Shown here in pieces: positions 15,201 to 25,618 of a stretch of 64,000 nucleotides of DNA. The stretch comes from Smittia aterrima (taxonomy: Eukaryota; Arthropoda; Insecta; Diptera; Chironomidae). The stretch spans positions 16,647,537 to 16,711,536 of the forward strand of contig CP093829.1 in NCBI GenBank assembly GCA_033063855.1, read 5' to 3'. Both the position numbers and the translations under genes were made by a program. The stretch's first letter is position 1. Every line of letters begins with the position of its first letter. A model generated the notes under the pieces. The model did not search any database, was not told the origin of the DNA, and was given only the letters and a program-made list of their open reading frames with translations.

Positions 15201-15378
15201 ACGAAAAATATTTTTTTTTGCAGACGTGTCAAGAAATGCAGCTGTGGAGTGAGTGAGAGAGAGAACTGTGAGGTGGAAGAAGACGATGAGACCACAAAGA
15301 ATCGGATGTATATTTTTCATTCTGTCATGTCTCAAATTGCATTGAGAAAGTGCTGAGACTCAGCAAAACTATTTTTAT

Positions 15379-18108
15379 TCAGTGCTTACTTTCGATTAAT
15401 ATCAAATTGTGTTTAATCTCATCATTCTCGGCCAATAACTTCTTGGCGAGGTTAAAATACATTTTGGCTTTCGCAGCATTCTCTTTCTTCACAGCGATCA
15501 CACCTCTGAAACGAAAGAGAATCGATCAAGTTAATTCGAATTTTCAATGTCGACAGGCGCGAAGAGTTACTTACAAATTATTCAGAGCTGAAGCGTGCCC
15601 GCCGTCCAGGCTAATGCAAATTCGCAGACAACGTCGTGCAAAGTCTAAATCTCCGATATTCAATCCGATGAATGAAATGTTGTACCAGACGTCAGCCTTT
15701 TGTTCCGCGCTCACCGCCAATCTTAGAGCTCGTTGAAAACAGGAGAAAACCAAATCTAATTGACCACCGTAAAGACAGCAAAGGCCGATATTGCAGTACA
15801 GCTCACAAGCGTTTAATCCCATTGACAGAACGCGACGATAATACATTAAAGACATTTCTGGTTGATAGTTGTAAAAGTAATGAACAGCAATACAACTCAA
15901 TGCTTCTGTATTCATCGGATCAAGTTGAATAATGTCCTTGTAGATCTTAACAGACAGCGGAAGATTTCCAATCAGCTCGTAGATCCTTCCTTGTTGACGT
16001 AAAAGCGAAATGTCATTCGGCAACTTTTCCAGTCCTTTGTTGCAAACATCAAGAGCCGCTAGCGGCTGATCTATCCGACAGAACGCTCGAGCTTTGCAAA
16101 AATAACAAGAAAATACTTTTACCTTACAATGTATGAAAGAATCGCTTTTATCGTCAATTTTACCAAGAAGAAGAATCGAATCGGGATGGATCATCAATCT
16201 AATCGACGTTTGCAAAAAGTTCTCCGCCAAGCGTGCATTTCCAACTGCAATCAGGCATCGACCTAAAGCGATTAATAACGTAAGAAGACAAGAAAATGTA
16301 AAGACAAGAAGCGAAAAGCAAGGAAGAGAGAGAGAACTGACTGCTGGAGCCTTTCAAACGTTATTAATATCAAACCTTTCTGCGTCAGCCACCACCAACT
16401 TGCTTCCGTTTTGTTTAATTCCATCACGGCATTGCATAAGTCGAGTGCCTTCTTAACATCGCCCTCGTGGTAATACAGAAACTGAAATAAGATTTTAGCT
16501 ACTGTTGGCTTCGTCGCAAAGACTGATGGATTGAGTCGAGACATGTTGAAGGTATTGTCGGCGAGGGCAAATATTGATGCGGAGCCCAGACGAATATTGC
16601 GTGCTGTGTTGACACGTCCAGATTGAAGAGCTGTTCGATTTCCACTCAATGATGATGTCCCAGCTCTTTGCTGAATTGTTCCTGGTCTAGCGAAACCAGT
16701 AATCGGCCGACCTGTCGATGTTCGTGGACGTGATGATGCAGTTCTCTGACCAGCTTTAATCGCTGTTGCTGTTCTGAGTGACGTGCCGGGCTTTGGAGCT
16801 GTCGCAAGAATTTCAGTCCCCATCGGATCATCTGAAACACCATCACACAAAATTATTAATTTTATTATGAGTATTTGCGTCAAACTCGGAAAACCTGTTG
16901 TAATTTTAAACGCGAAAAAGAAAAACAAAAAAGAATTTGCCAAATAATAATAAAAGATCTCTTCGAGACGGCGCAAGATGGCAATGAGAGAAAATAAAAT
17001 ATTAAAGAAACTGCAGAGAGAAATGTTGTGTATGGAAAGGAGGTAATAATTATATATTTGGTGAGGGAACGTGAAACTCAAGAGAGCATAGATAAAATAA
17101 ATTTCTAGATGATTGACTGAGAGAGATAAATTGAAAATTTCTTCAAGTTCTGGAGATAATCTCAAAGAAATTAATTTCACTTCTGAAGCTTTTCTATATT
17201 AAACTTAATCTATGACCACAAGAATGCTTGGCAATGCCAAACGAAGATAGGTGAGTCGAAAAAATGCACGAAAAGGAATGTTGGCAATCAATCGAACCTG
17301 TTACCGCATCCTCCTCAGCTTCGATATCATCGACGTAGACTCGCTGTGTCATTGCGCGCATCTTCAATTCCCAAGGTCCTTGAAGTGTTGGTTCTGCAGC
17401 GAGTAATTGATTGCAAATTTCGACGCATTGCTCATACTGACGCAGTCGAAACAATGTTAAAGCTTTGTATAATGGATCCATGAGTTCGTTGCTATCCCTG
17501 ACCGGTTGTTTGTTGATCTTCACATCAAGTTCGTGTTTTTACACTTTGAGGCAGTTTGATTCATGGCAATGAGAGAAAATAAAATATTAAAGAAACTGCA
17601 GAGAGAAATGTTGTGTATGGAAAGGAGGTAATAATTATATATTTGGTGAGGGAACGTGAAACTCAAGAGAGCATAGATAAAATAAATTTCTAGATGATTG
17701 ACTGAGAGAGATAAATTGAAAATTTCTTCAAGTTCTGGAGATAATCTCAAAGAAATTAATTTCACTTCTGAAGCTTTTCTATATTAAACTTAATCTATGA
17801 CCACAAGAATGCTTGGCAATGCCAAACGAAGATAGGTGAGTCGAAAAAATGCACGAAAAGGAATGTTGGCAATCAATCGAACCTGTTACCGCATCCTCCT
17901 CAGCTTCGATATCATCGACGTAGACTCGCTGTGTCATTGCGCGCATCTTCAATTCCCAAGGTCCTTGAAGTGTTGGTTCTGCAGCGAGTAATTGATTGCA
18001 AATTTCGACGCATTGCTCATACTGACGCAGTCGAAACAATGTTAAAGCTTTGTATAATGGATCCATGAGTTCGTTGCTATCCCTGACCGGTTGTTTGTTG
18101 ATCTTCAC
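15379..18108 (-). CDS. BBS8: Bardet-Biedl syndrome 8 protein (BBS8/TTC8)
   Basis: TPR-repeat subunit of the BBSome, the coat complex that carries membrane proteins into and out of cilia. In flies cilia occur mainly in sensory neurons and sperm. Exons by eye: 18108-17883, 16831-16376, 16262-15575, 15505-15379, about 498 codons; phases agree. The N-terminus (FRLRQYEQC, VYVDDIEAEED), the PGTSLRTAT and RPGT/RPITGF linker, the RLGSASIF and NMSRLNPS motifs and the TPR run (RIYELIGNLP, YYRRVLSMG, ADVWYNI, ALNNLGVIAV) match TTC8. An inner ATG at 18066 (MDPLYKAL) aligns better with the vertebrate start than the ATG at 18108. A 36-base GT-AG segment inside exon 3 may be a tiny intron. The C-terminus ends about 45 residues before the vertebrate one. 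The first exon is duplicated perfectly at 17523-17298. Confidence 0.93.
16978..17562. repeat. 585-bp perfect tandem duplication, copy 1
   Basis: Matches 17563-18147 base for base by eye at a constant offset of 585. It contains a second full copy of the BBS8 first coding exon (minus, 17523-17298, same 75 codons) and about 320 bases of following intron. It lies within BBS8 intron 1. The copied exon keeps its splice donor but has no evident acceptor, as expected for a copied first exon, so splicing should skip it unless transcription starts inside the copy. Confidence 0.95.
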
Positions 18109-18147
18109 ATCAAGTTCGTGTTTTTACACTTTGAGGCAGTTTGATTC
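17563..18147. repeat. 585-bp perfect tandem duplication, copy 2
   Basis: Upstream copy in the direction of BBS8 transcription. It carries the 5' leader, the first coding exon (18108-17883) and the start of intron 1. At the junction the copies share only a few bases (ATG/CAT), consistent with a simple local duplication rather than a transposon. Confidence 0.95.
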
Positions 18148-19347
18148 TTTTGGCTGCTACTTATTTCGATTTCTTCGCGTTTGTAATATTTCTCATGCAT
18201 AAATTAAACGAGAATCTCTCGAAAAGAAACCAAATTGTTTATCGAATTAAGGAAACACCTTTCGTCATTAACCTTAAGCAGTTCGATTGTCACTTGACAG
18301 CTTTTGTTAACAGTTCGACTGCTTGACTAGATGTTGCTTCGTGAACGGTGCTTCTCAATGTAAAGCAATCGACTTAACAAGACACTCTTCGCAACACATT
18401 TTTAATGGCGACAATTACAAATTTTATTTTAAGCTCTCACTGGTCTCAATTTACTCGATTTCCCGATGCAATCTCGATGCACCATGTTAATTTTAACACG
18501 AAGTGGTCGGAGACTTATTTGCAACAGCAAAAAATTTCAGAAGTCATTTATGATTCCCGGTATTTTATTGTGCTTATAAGAAGGCACAAAACATGATTAT
18601 AATTATTATTGCCACTTCCACGAAATTATCTCTGCTCCTCTCGCATTCCTCTCCACAAAATCAAGATAATTGATTAAAAATCCGCAATAATATATATTTC
18701 GTCCGAAAATTAATGTCGACTGCACAAAATGTTGAAAATACGACCAACTACCGTGGAATGTTTTGTGAGCCCTCTTGGTTGTCATGGCGAGGCGAGGAAT
18801 TTTATTGTGCAACTCTAATTATTTTGCTTGCAAGCGGGAAATTTAAAAGTTGAATAATTGCTGCTTTGGAAACCAACTTGGAATTTAATTTAATGCAAAA
18901 GCCGAAGAATGTTTAATGACGATCCTGCTGTCGTCGAGTTTGAGATATCAGATTTAGATTTTTTGGTTAAAGATTTAGACAGAAACTAATCGAGATTAAT
19001 TGAAATCAATTTAGTAGATCTTGATATAAGCTGAAAGCTCGCTAAAACATTATTAAGCTTTAAAGTTATTCTGAAAATGAAGCTTCTCAAAGCTTTTGTT
19101 TAAATTTCTTAAAAACGCTCATCTCGTGTAATTAAGAAGACGTAAACGACAATAGTTTTATTCTGAGTACCGAATTTGTTTTCTATTCAATTTTTTTAAG
19201 GAAATAATTAAGCTTCATTTATTCAACATTTAATATTGAGCTCCGAAAGCGGTGGAATTGTTCAACTAATGTCAGTGGTGCCTAGCTCTTCTTATCCTCT
19301 TCTTTGTAATTTGATTTTGCGTTGCTATCACTCTTCTCGTGTGATGG
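18148..19347. other. Spacer between BBS8 and COQ9
   Basis: About 1.2 kb of AT-rich DNA between two minus-strand genes. It should contain the BBS8 promoter and the COQ9 3' UTR. I see no further gene or repeat. Confidence 0.6.
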
Positions 19348-22300
19348 CTATCTACGATCAAAGTTGATTCCAAGGATGTTACGAGCTGTTGAAAAAACTG
19401 ATGACACTGCTGAAGTTAGATTCTTCGTTGCGTCTTCAGACTGAACGAGAACATCATGGACAAGTGCAGCATCAGCAATTCTTCTTTCGAGGAACTTCCA
19501 AGTGCTTTCATAATTTGGACTTGTGTCTTGTAGAATGAAAAGTTCAGTTGCTTTGTAAATTGTTGCGAGTCCTATTCGTCGAGCGTACCAATTGAACTGA
19601 AAAGAAAAATAGTTTTTTTGATTCATGATAAGCGAAGTTATTTGAATTAGAACTTACATCGACAGACCGATCTCCACTATAATAACAAATATCATCAACG
19701 AGTGTCAGCATGTTTGCGAGTGATTTTGGTACGTTTGGAGGGAGAGTCATTATGGCTAAGGCTTGAGGCCACGACTTAATATACGGATGAAGCATTTCAA
19801 GACGTTGTTTGATTGCCCAACAAACAAACTCTTTAGGCTCTCGAACCTTTTCACTATTTTCGCCAACTGTTTGACGCATTTGTTCGACAAGGTCTCGATT
19901 ACACTTCAGATAATAGAAGTTAATAAGTTCGATACCGCCTTTTGGGAACATTCCATGAACCGTTCCAGGAAATCCTGCTTGCTCAGCACCCTTCACTATG
20001 GCTTGACGAGTCCATCCTTGACTATCAACGAATGCGAGTGATGCTTCGAGGATTTTGTTTTTAATTTCAGTTACAGCTTCATCTTCTTCTGGCTGCTCTT
20101 TTTCTTTCGTTTCTTCTTCAACAGCAGGTTGCTTGTTGAATTCAGCTTCTTTCTGTTCCTCGCGAGCCCGGAAGTCTTCAAGTTTCTTATCGTGCAAAAG
20201 AATCATTGACGGAACTGTAAGTTTCCTTCTGCTTATGGCGTGACTGCTGGGCGTTGATAGAAGTTTTTGTGCGTCGTTCGTTCCAATGGCAACAGCTTTG
20301 ATTGCTCTGTGCCATTGTGCGTCTGAAAAAATAATTATTTTCAAAAGAAAATTAATAAAAAAAGTTTCAAACGCGGCAAGCGAAAGTCAATTTAGAATTC
20401 TTTTATTTCTATTAAGCTCGATTGATAGCTTCATTACAGGATGCAAGATGATATTCGATAAGATCAAACATGCTAAGAGCTGAATGTAGCATCTCAAGTT
20501 TTCTTTCGTTTGTTAGATCATCAAGGGGTTCCATGTCATTAATTATTTCTGCGTCCTTCAAGAAATCATCTAGATTCACAGATTTTCCTGATTTCACATT
20601 TTCAATCTCTGCTCGATAATGAGCTCGTGATAAATCTAAAGCAGAGCGTAGATCTCCAAGAAAGCTATCCTTCAGAGCAGGGACTAGATCTTTGATTCCA
20701 GAGGCATTTTGCTTATCTCGAATTATAAGTGCGTAAAGAAAGTTAAGCGACGAAATGATTTGATCAGAAGAATCAGCGATGTCACATTGAGCTCCGCCGG
20801 TTAAATTGCATAAATGATCAGAGAGCAACTCCTTGAGACAGTTTCCCGATGTAAATTCCGACATCTCGACTAAGTTCAGTTCCGCCAAGACCAAGTCTTT
20901 GTAAAGTGTTGTAAGGTATCCCATCAATCCTTTGTGATTCGAGATCCTGAGAATATTCTTGATCAACAAAAAACGTCCTTGACCATCAAACTTCAAAATG
21001 TAGTTTTTCAAAACAGATAAGCCGGTTTGACGATTTCTCTTTGACGGCGAGTACATCAGAATCTTGACAAGATTATTACAGAAAATTCGATGAATATCGA
21101 GATCCAGCTCGTCAGATGACAATTCTGTTGAGATGTTCTCTAGAAGTTTAAGACCCAGTCTTAGTCCTTTGAAGATGATGGCATCGTCTGATGAGATCAT
21201 TGTGTTGACTGAGTAGATTCCCATTTGAAAAATATAAACTGGATTGTAGATTTTTGGAACAGTTTCAATTGCAATTCCCTCGGCGATTACGAGATAGAAG
21301 AGCATACCCAGTTGAACTAATGGTGTCTTTTCGTGATGTAAGAAAATATCAACGAGATCGTCATCAAGTTTATCTTTGCATGGCCAACGACATCTTGTCT
21401 CAACGTAGCTTAACAATTGAAAGAAGTTGGCATGGAGCTTGCTCATGGTTTTAATCATTGTCTCTGCAACTTGACGTGAATAAGTGGCGGATTTGCTGGA
21501 GTCTCCGTCATGACTAAGATCGAGAAACGAAAGCGGCTTGCCAAGCAGTCTCAAGATGAAGCAAAACAAAACATTTCGCCGGTTGAACTTGTTGGAACGA
21601 AACCCTCTGTCAACTTGGGTATTTTCCACAATATGATTCACAATTGGCTCGTAGAACAAATCCAAGGTTATATACATAACAAGGACACGTCGAACTTGAT
21701 CATCGTTCTCGAGAACTTTTTCCTCCTCCTCTTCGACGTTCTTAAAGAGCTCATGTGGCAAAGGCAGTTCCAGAATGTAGTCTTCAATGGAATTGAGGCA
21801 GTATTCGAGTGAACGTGACTTCTTATCGCTCTGTTTAAGAATGATGACTTGAAGACACTTCAGGATGCTCGTGAAGACGTCGTCATCTTTCACTGTCTCA
21901 ATAATTTCTAGGAATTCGAATAAAATTCCTTCCTGATGGCACTTTTCTGCGAGAAGTTTAAGAAGAGCTTCACACACTTCATAAAGTGTCGGTTCCTTCA
22001 CATAGTTCTCCGCAGTTAGATGCTTCAAAATAACTTGCTGAATCACATCGGGATAATGTGCGAGAATAACTTTGCCGTGTTCTTCGTCATCAATCAATTT
22101 CACTGCGTTATTGAAGTTCTTGGAACTTAAATTGAAGTCCAACAGCTTCACGAGTTGATCAGCATTCACCATCGCGATTGTAATCACCTGTTTGGCTCGT
22201 GTAAAATATTTTTTTCTTTAGCTTACTTTCTACGATTTACATTCCACGAACAACAACAATTCGAATAATTAATTTATCGCGTAACAATTAAGAATTGGAA

Positions 22301-22408
22301 GTTGACTTTCACTTGCAGCTCAGTAAATTGGGTATAAGTATTTTTTAGGAGACTCTAAATACCTGATAACAGCGCCAAACTTCTTATATTTCGGATATTT
22401 CGATACAT
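19348..22408 (-). CDS. COQ9: Ubiquinone biosynthesis protein COQ9, mitochondrial
   Basis: Lipid-binding partner of the COQ7 hydroxylase in ubiquinone synthesis, in the mitochondrial matrix. Exons: 22408-22363 (46 bases), 20322-19658, 19596-19348; phases 1 and 0 fit and give 319 residues, close to the human 318. Exon 1 encodes MYRNIRNIRSLALLS, a typical arginine-rich transit peptide, and splices GAC across the junction into DAQWHRAIKAV. The COQ9 domain follows: GIELINFYY, LRMLHPYI-like LEMLHPYIKSWPQAL, DDICYYSGDRSVDFNWYARR, ATELFILQDTSPNYESTWKF. Intron 1 is 2,040 bases and contains the whole glomulin gene on the same strand. No ATG lies between the glomulin stop and exon 2, which is why the upstream exon is needed. 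The second intron is 61 bases. Confidence 0.92.
20412..22172 (-). CDS. GLMN: Glomulin, nested in COQ9 intron 1
   Basis: Single coding exon of 586 codons. Glomulin is an all-helical HEAT-like protein that in vertebrates binds the RBX1 RING domain and inhibits cullin-RING ubiquitin ligases. Recognised from colinear motifs: NPVYIFQMGI, FKGLRLGLKLLEN, VLKNYILKFDGQGRF, SNHKGLMGYL, SSLNFLYALIIRDK, and near the end LRSALDLSRAHYRAEIE and LEMLHSALSMFDLIE, which correspond to the conserved C-terminal RBX1-binding half. The N-terminal third is more divergent. Start chosen at the first ATG of the frame (MVNADQL). A 39-base GT-AG segment at 22226-22188 looks like a 5' UTR intron just before it. If transcripts start above 22408 they would carry the COQ9 ATG as a 17-codon upstream frame. 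Confidence 0.9.
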   Translation of the reverse strand: MVNADQLVKLLDFNLSSKNFNNAVKLIDDEEHGKVILAHYPDVIQQVILKHLTAENYVKEPTLYEVCEALLKLLAEKCHQEGILFEFLEIIETVKDDDVFTSILKCLQVIILKQSDKKSRSLEYCLNSIEDYILELPLPHELFKNVEEEEEKVLENDDQVRRVLVMYITLDLFYEPIVNHIVENTQVDRGFRSNKFNRRNVLFCFILRLLGKPLSFLDLSHDGDSSKSATYSRQVAETMIKTMSKLHANFFQLLSYVETRCRWPCKDKLDDDLVDIFLHHEKTPLVQLGMLFYLVIAEGIAIETVPKIYNPVYIFQMGIYSVNTMISSDDAIIFKGLRLGLKLLENISTELSSDELDLDIHRIFCNNLVKILMYSPSKRNRQTGLSVLKNYILKFDGQGRFLLIKNILRISNHKGLMGYLTTLYKDLVLAELNLVEMSEFTSGNCLKELLSDHLCNLTGGAQCDIADSSDQIISSLNFLYALIIRDKQNASGIKDLVPALKDSFLGDLRSALDLSRAHYRAEIENVKSGKSVNLDDFLKDAEIINDMEPLDDLTNERKLEMLHSALSMFDLIEYHLASCNEAINRA

Positions 22409-25400
22409 TTCACAATTTATTTTGAATAACGAAGCTGTTAAAAATTGTCGGTCTGCTGCTTTGCGATTCGCATAATTTCAAAGCTTTCAACTGACAAAAT
22501 AAAAGATTAAAAGCTCACTCTCACCCCCAACTCCCGGAAAGAAACATGAAAATATACTAATTATAAGACAAGGATTATTCAATTAGATCACTTTCAGCAA
22601 TTATCAAAGTCTCAAGTTCAACTTGAAATAACTTATTTAGCATGGTTCATTAAAAGGAACTTAAATAAGAAATCTTTCTTTGTTGAACAAAGTTTATTCA
22701 CATGGGAATGAGTGAGAGAGCTTTTACTACGAGTCGTAAAGGATTATTTTAGGAAACATTCGTCAAGACCATCAAAAACTTTTATTACGTAAATAAAACG
22801 AAACCGCAACTGAAAGAATTTTCGGAAGTTTGTTGTGAATAAATATTCTTATCATCAATCAAGATGCTTCTAAAAGTAGAGCTGCGACATCACTCACATT
22901 CTTTCCTATTCTTTGCCATGTTTACAATGAACGAGCGATGTCTATGTCAACAAGAAAAATAACATAGCATTGAATTATTTATATTTTCATTCGGACTAAG
23001 CGCGTAGGCAAATTACGCGCACTGAAATACGAGAAAACTTCTATCAGACATTTGATTTGATATGAAGCAGATGTTTATTTGGTGCAAATGCCACGAGCTC
23101 GTAAAATTGAAGACAAGTGGATCGAGTTTTCGCACTTGTCCGTGGAAATGGGCACAACGAGTGATTGATTTATTGTTTGCTTCGAAAAGTTTACCTAAAT
23201 TTGCTCGACACAGAAAAAACTTCTCAATTTACTCGCTCTTTGTTGTCTCAAGAGGAACAAGAAACTTTAACGTTTTTCGTGGAATTTAGTAGCGATTTTA
23301 TTCAATTACGAATCAGCCTCGATAAATTTTGAATGAGTCGAAAGAAAAGCAAAGATTTTGCAATACATTTTGATTTTGTTTCTAGATATCTAGAACAAAA
23401 AAGTTTAATTAAACCCTGATTCAGCTAAAATGAAAATATTTCAGAGAAACTTTCCTCTTCTCATTCTCTACATCTCTGCACTTCAATTGGGCCAGAACCA
23501 CGCAGTTAGAAACTCAAATGCTTCGTCTACTTCACAACAATTGCCGGTAAACTTTTTTCAAGGTTCCCTTCGTTCATTGAGTGTCTCGTAAAACGTTTTA
23601 TGCTCTTTTTCTTCTCGGCCCATTTAATAAGTGGAGTTTAGCCTTACTATGATCGTTGTCGGAGCTTCTTTCGAGAAATCGTTTTGTTTATAACAAACTT
23701 TGTCTGGAAACAACAGAAGCTTCGAAAGAGAAAACTTTTACAAAATAGGGAGAATAAGCAATCACAAAGCTTGAGATGTTACCCCAATCATGCGTCGGAA
23801 AATTTACTCCCACTTCAACAGCTGCAAACCCTCTTGCGAGTAACAACCACAAACCGAAATGCAAATTATGTTTGCAGCTCATCTCAAGTCAAATTGTCGA
23901 AATATTTGCCTCCTATGTTTCGAGTGGTTTGTTCTGTCTCCTCCCTTAACGAAACAATTCGCATCTCTCGAAAAACCTTTTATCTCTCGACTTGGTGCGT
24001 TGCTTAAGTGGGAAAAAATTGCTTCCACATCTTGAATTTATTTGAAAAATACTTTCATCCTGACATTGTTGTGCTTTTAAATGCAACTACGTAGTACGAT
24101 GTGGCAACATCTGAAGCCAACCGCCACGTGAACACAACAAAGCATTTGATATAACCACAATGTTTCCTTGAATGAAGCAACATCAAAAGATCACGAATTG
24201 AACGTGTTTCCTCGTTGATTAATTATAAAAATCTTGATTGGAATTTTTCTTACTAAAGTTCTGAATACGTTCAGCTAATCGTAATACGTTTATTACGACA
24301 AACTTCACTTCGCTAATTAGTTGCTAAAGGAATTTTCCGTAGAAATATAAAAATCTGTTTTTCATCAAAATTGAATTCATGGCCAATAACGTTATTATTC
24401 GTAAAGATATTCTCTTTTTCCGCGCAATTTATTACTTGACTGAAGTATCCATCAAGTTTTAATGGATTATTCAACGCATTGAAACGTCACGGATGATTTT
24501 CGTCCTTGTTTCATTTGGAATCAATGAACGTATTGATTGCGAGGGCATCACGATAAGTTATCAGACGAGTTATGCTCGTAAAATATCAATTTTTTTCCTA
24601 TTTTCGGCAATGTCAAGATGCCACGTGCATTGCTCTTCAATTGTAATAAAAATAAAAGAATTACGAAGAAGTACTGTGGTCAAGTCTCAATGGCAAAGTC
24701 CTAAAATCAAATTTAGAGACAATTGAATAATATCGATAATAACATTGGTTAACCCGAAAAAAATAATCTTCAAGGTCCGCCATCAAATAGATCCATAGAA
24801 TTCAATCGAATTTATGATTCAATAAATCATAAAAACCTATCACAAAATTTTCCATTTCCTTTTTTACTTGACAGTCATGAAAGTTAAGAACATCCGAGGC
24901 TGCTTTAAAAAAATTCCACACATGAAGCTGGGGGAGAAGTCTTCTAACGCTGACGTCGACAAGTAGGCACATTGGCTTGCCTACTAACTTCACATGGAAG
25001 CCATGAGCATCTGTCGTCAAAACGTGCGAGCTGAGATAGCATCGGAATATTTTTCTTTTCGCAAGCTAGAGATTTCTAGATTTACACTTCTAGCTTATAA
25101 TTTCATCGAAGGCTTTTGCATTTGACAGCTGTTTGTCATTCACGAGACAATCCAAAGCTGCGAGTATTCTCTTTAAGCTTCAATGATCCTTTTCATCGTC
25201 GAGAAAATTCCACGAAAACGAAATTTGAGTTTTTCCAATCTGAAAGATGAAGTGAGTCGTCTCTTTCATGGTAATCGTTTTCCCCCCGAACAACAAAAAC
25301 GAAGCATGTTCCTTAAAAATTTCAATTTATTTATTATTTGGGTAAAATAGACAAAGTCTGCCTTTGCCACTTCCTAGTGAGTGATTCAATTTCGTTGTCG

Positions 25401-25618
25401 ATGTTCATCTACAAAAATCATTCAAGAACATGATACTCTTTAACTCGTTCAACTTATTAATTAAATTCTTTAAAGATACAAAGATTATAATCCGACTTAA
25501 ATACACGACAAAGAGCGCAGCTCGAGTCTCAAGGAAAAAAAATAATTATGAAGATTAATTCTAACGAAAAGCTTGAAGCGTTTAGGCGAAGACACAAGGG
25601 ATGGGATTATCAGGATTC
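22409..25618. other. Intergenic DNA, no gene seen
   Basis: About 3.2 kb between the COQ9/glomulin locus and the GTPase gene. Open frames are short and without family features or supporting splice patterns. The left edge should contain the COQ9/glomulin promoter, the right edge the GTPase 3' UTR. Confidence 0.6.

Larger units (their letters stand above)
1..15378. other. Long stretch with no recognisable gene
   Basis: About 15.4 kb in which all open frames are short, low in complexity or unlike any protein family I know, and none shows a convincing run of exons with matching splice phases. The sequence is AT-rich with many TTCG, CGAA and TTCTT words. It holds an AG-repeat at 1334-1348, a GAAT-repeat at 11647-11664, and several long T or A runs. 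A TATA-like site is listed separately. It could be intergenic or regulatory DNA, or a long intron of a gene outside the window. I saw no tRNA, rRNA or transposon coding sequence. Confidence 0.6.

Noticed and set aside
17298..17523. Inner copy of the BBS8 first exon as a second gene
   Set aside because: It is a perfect copy from a local duplication with no independent downstream exons.
21510..21812. 100-codon plus-strand frame inside glomulin
   Set aside because: Shadow of the long minus-strand exon; charged composition comes from the complementary frame.
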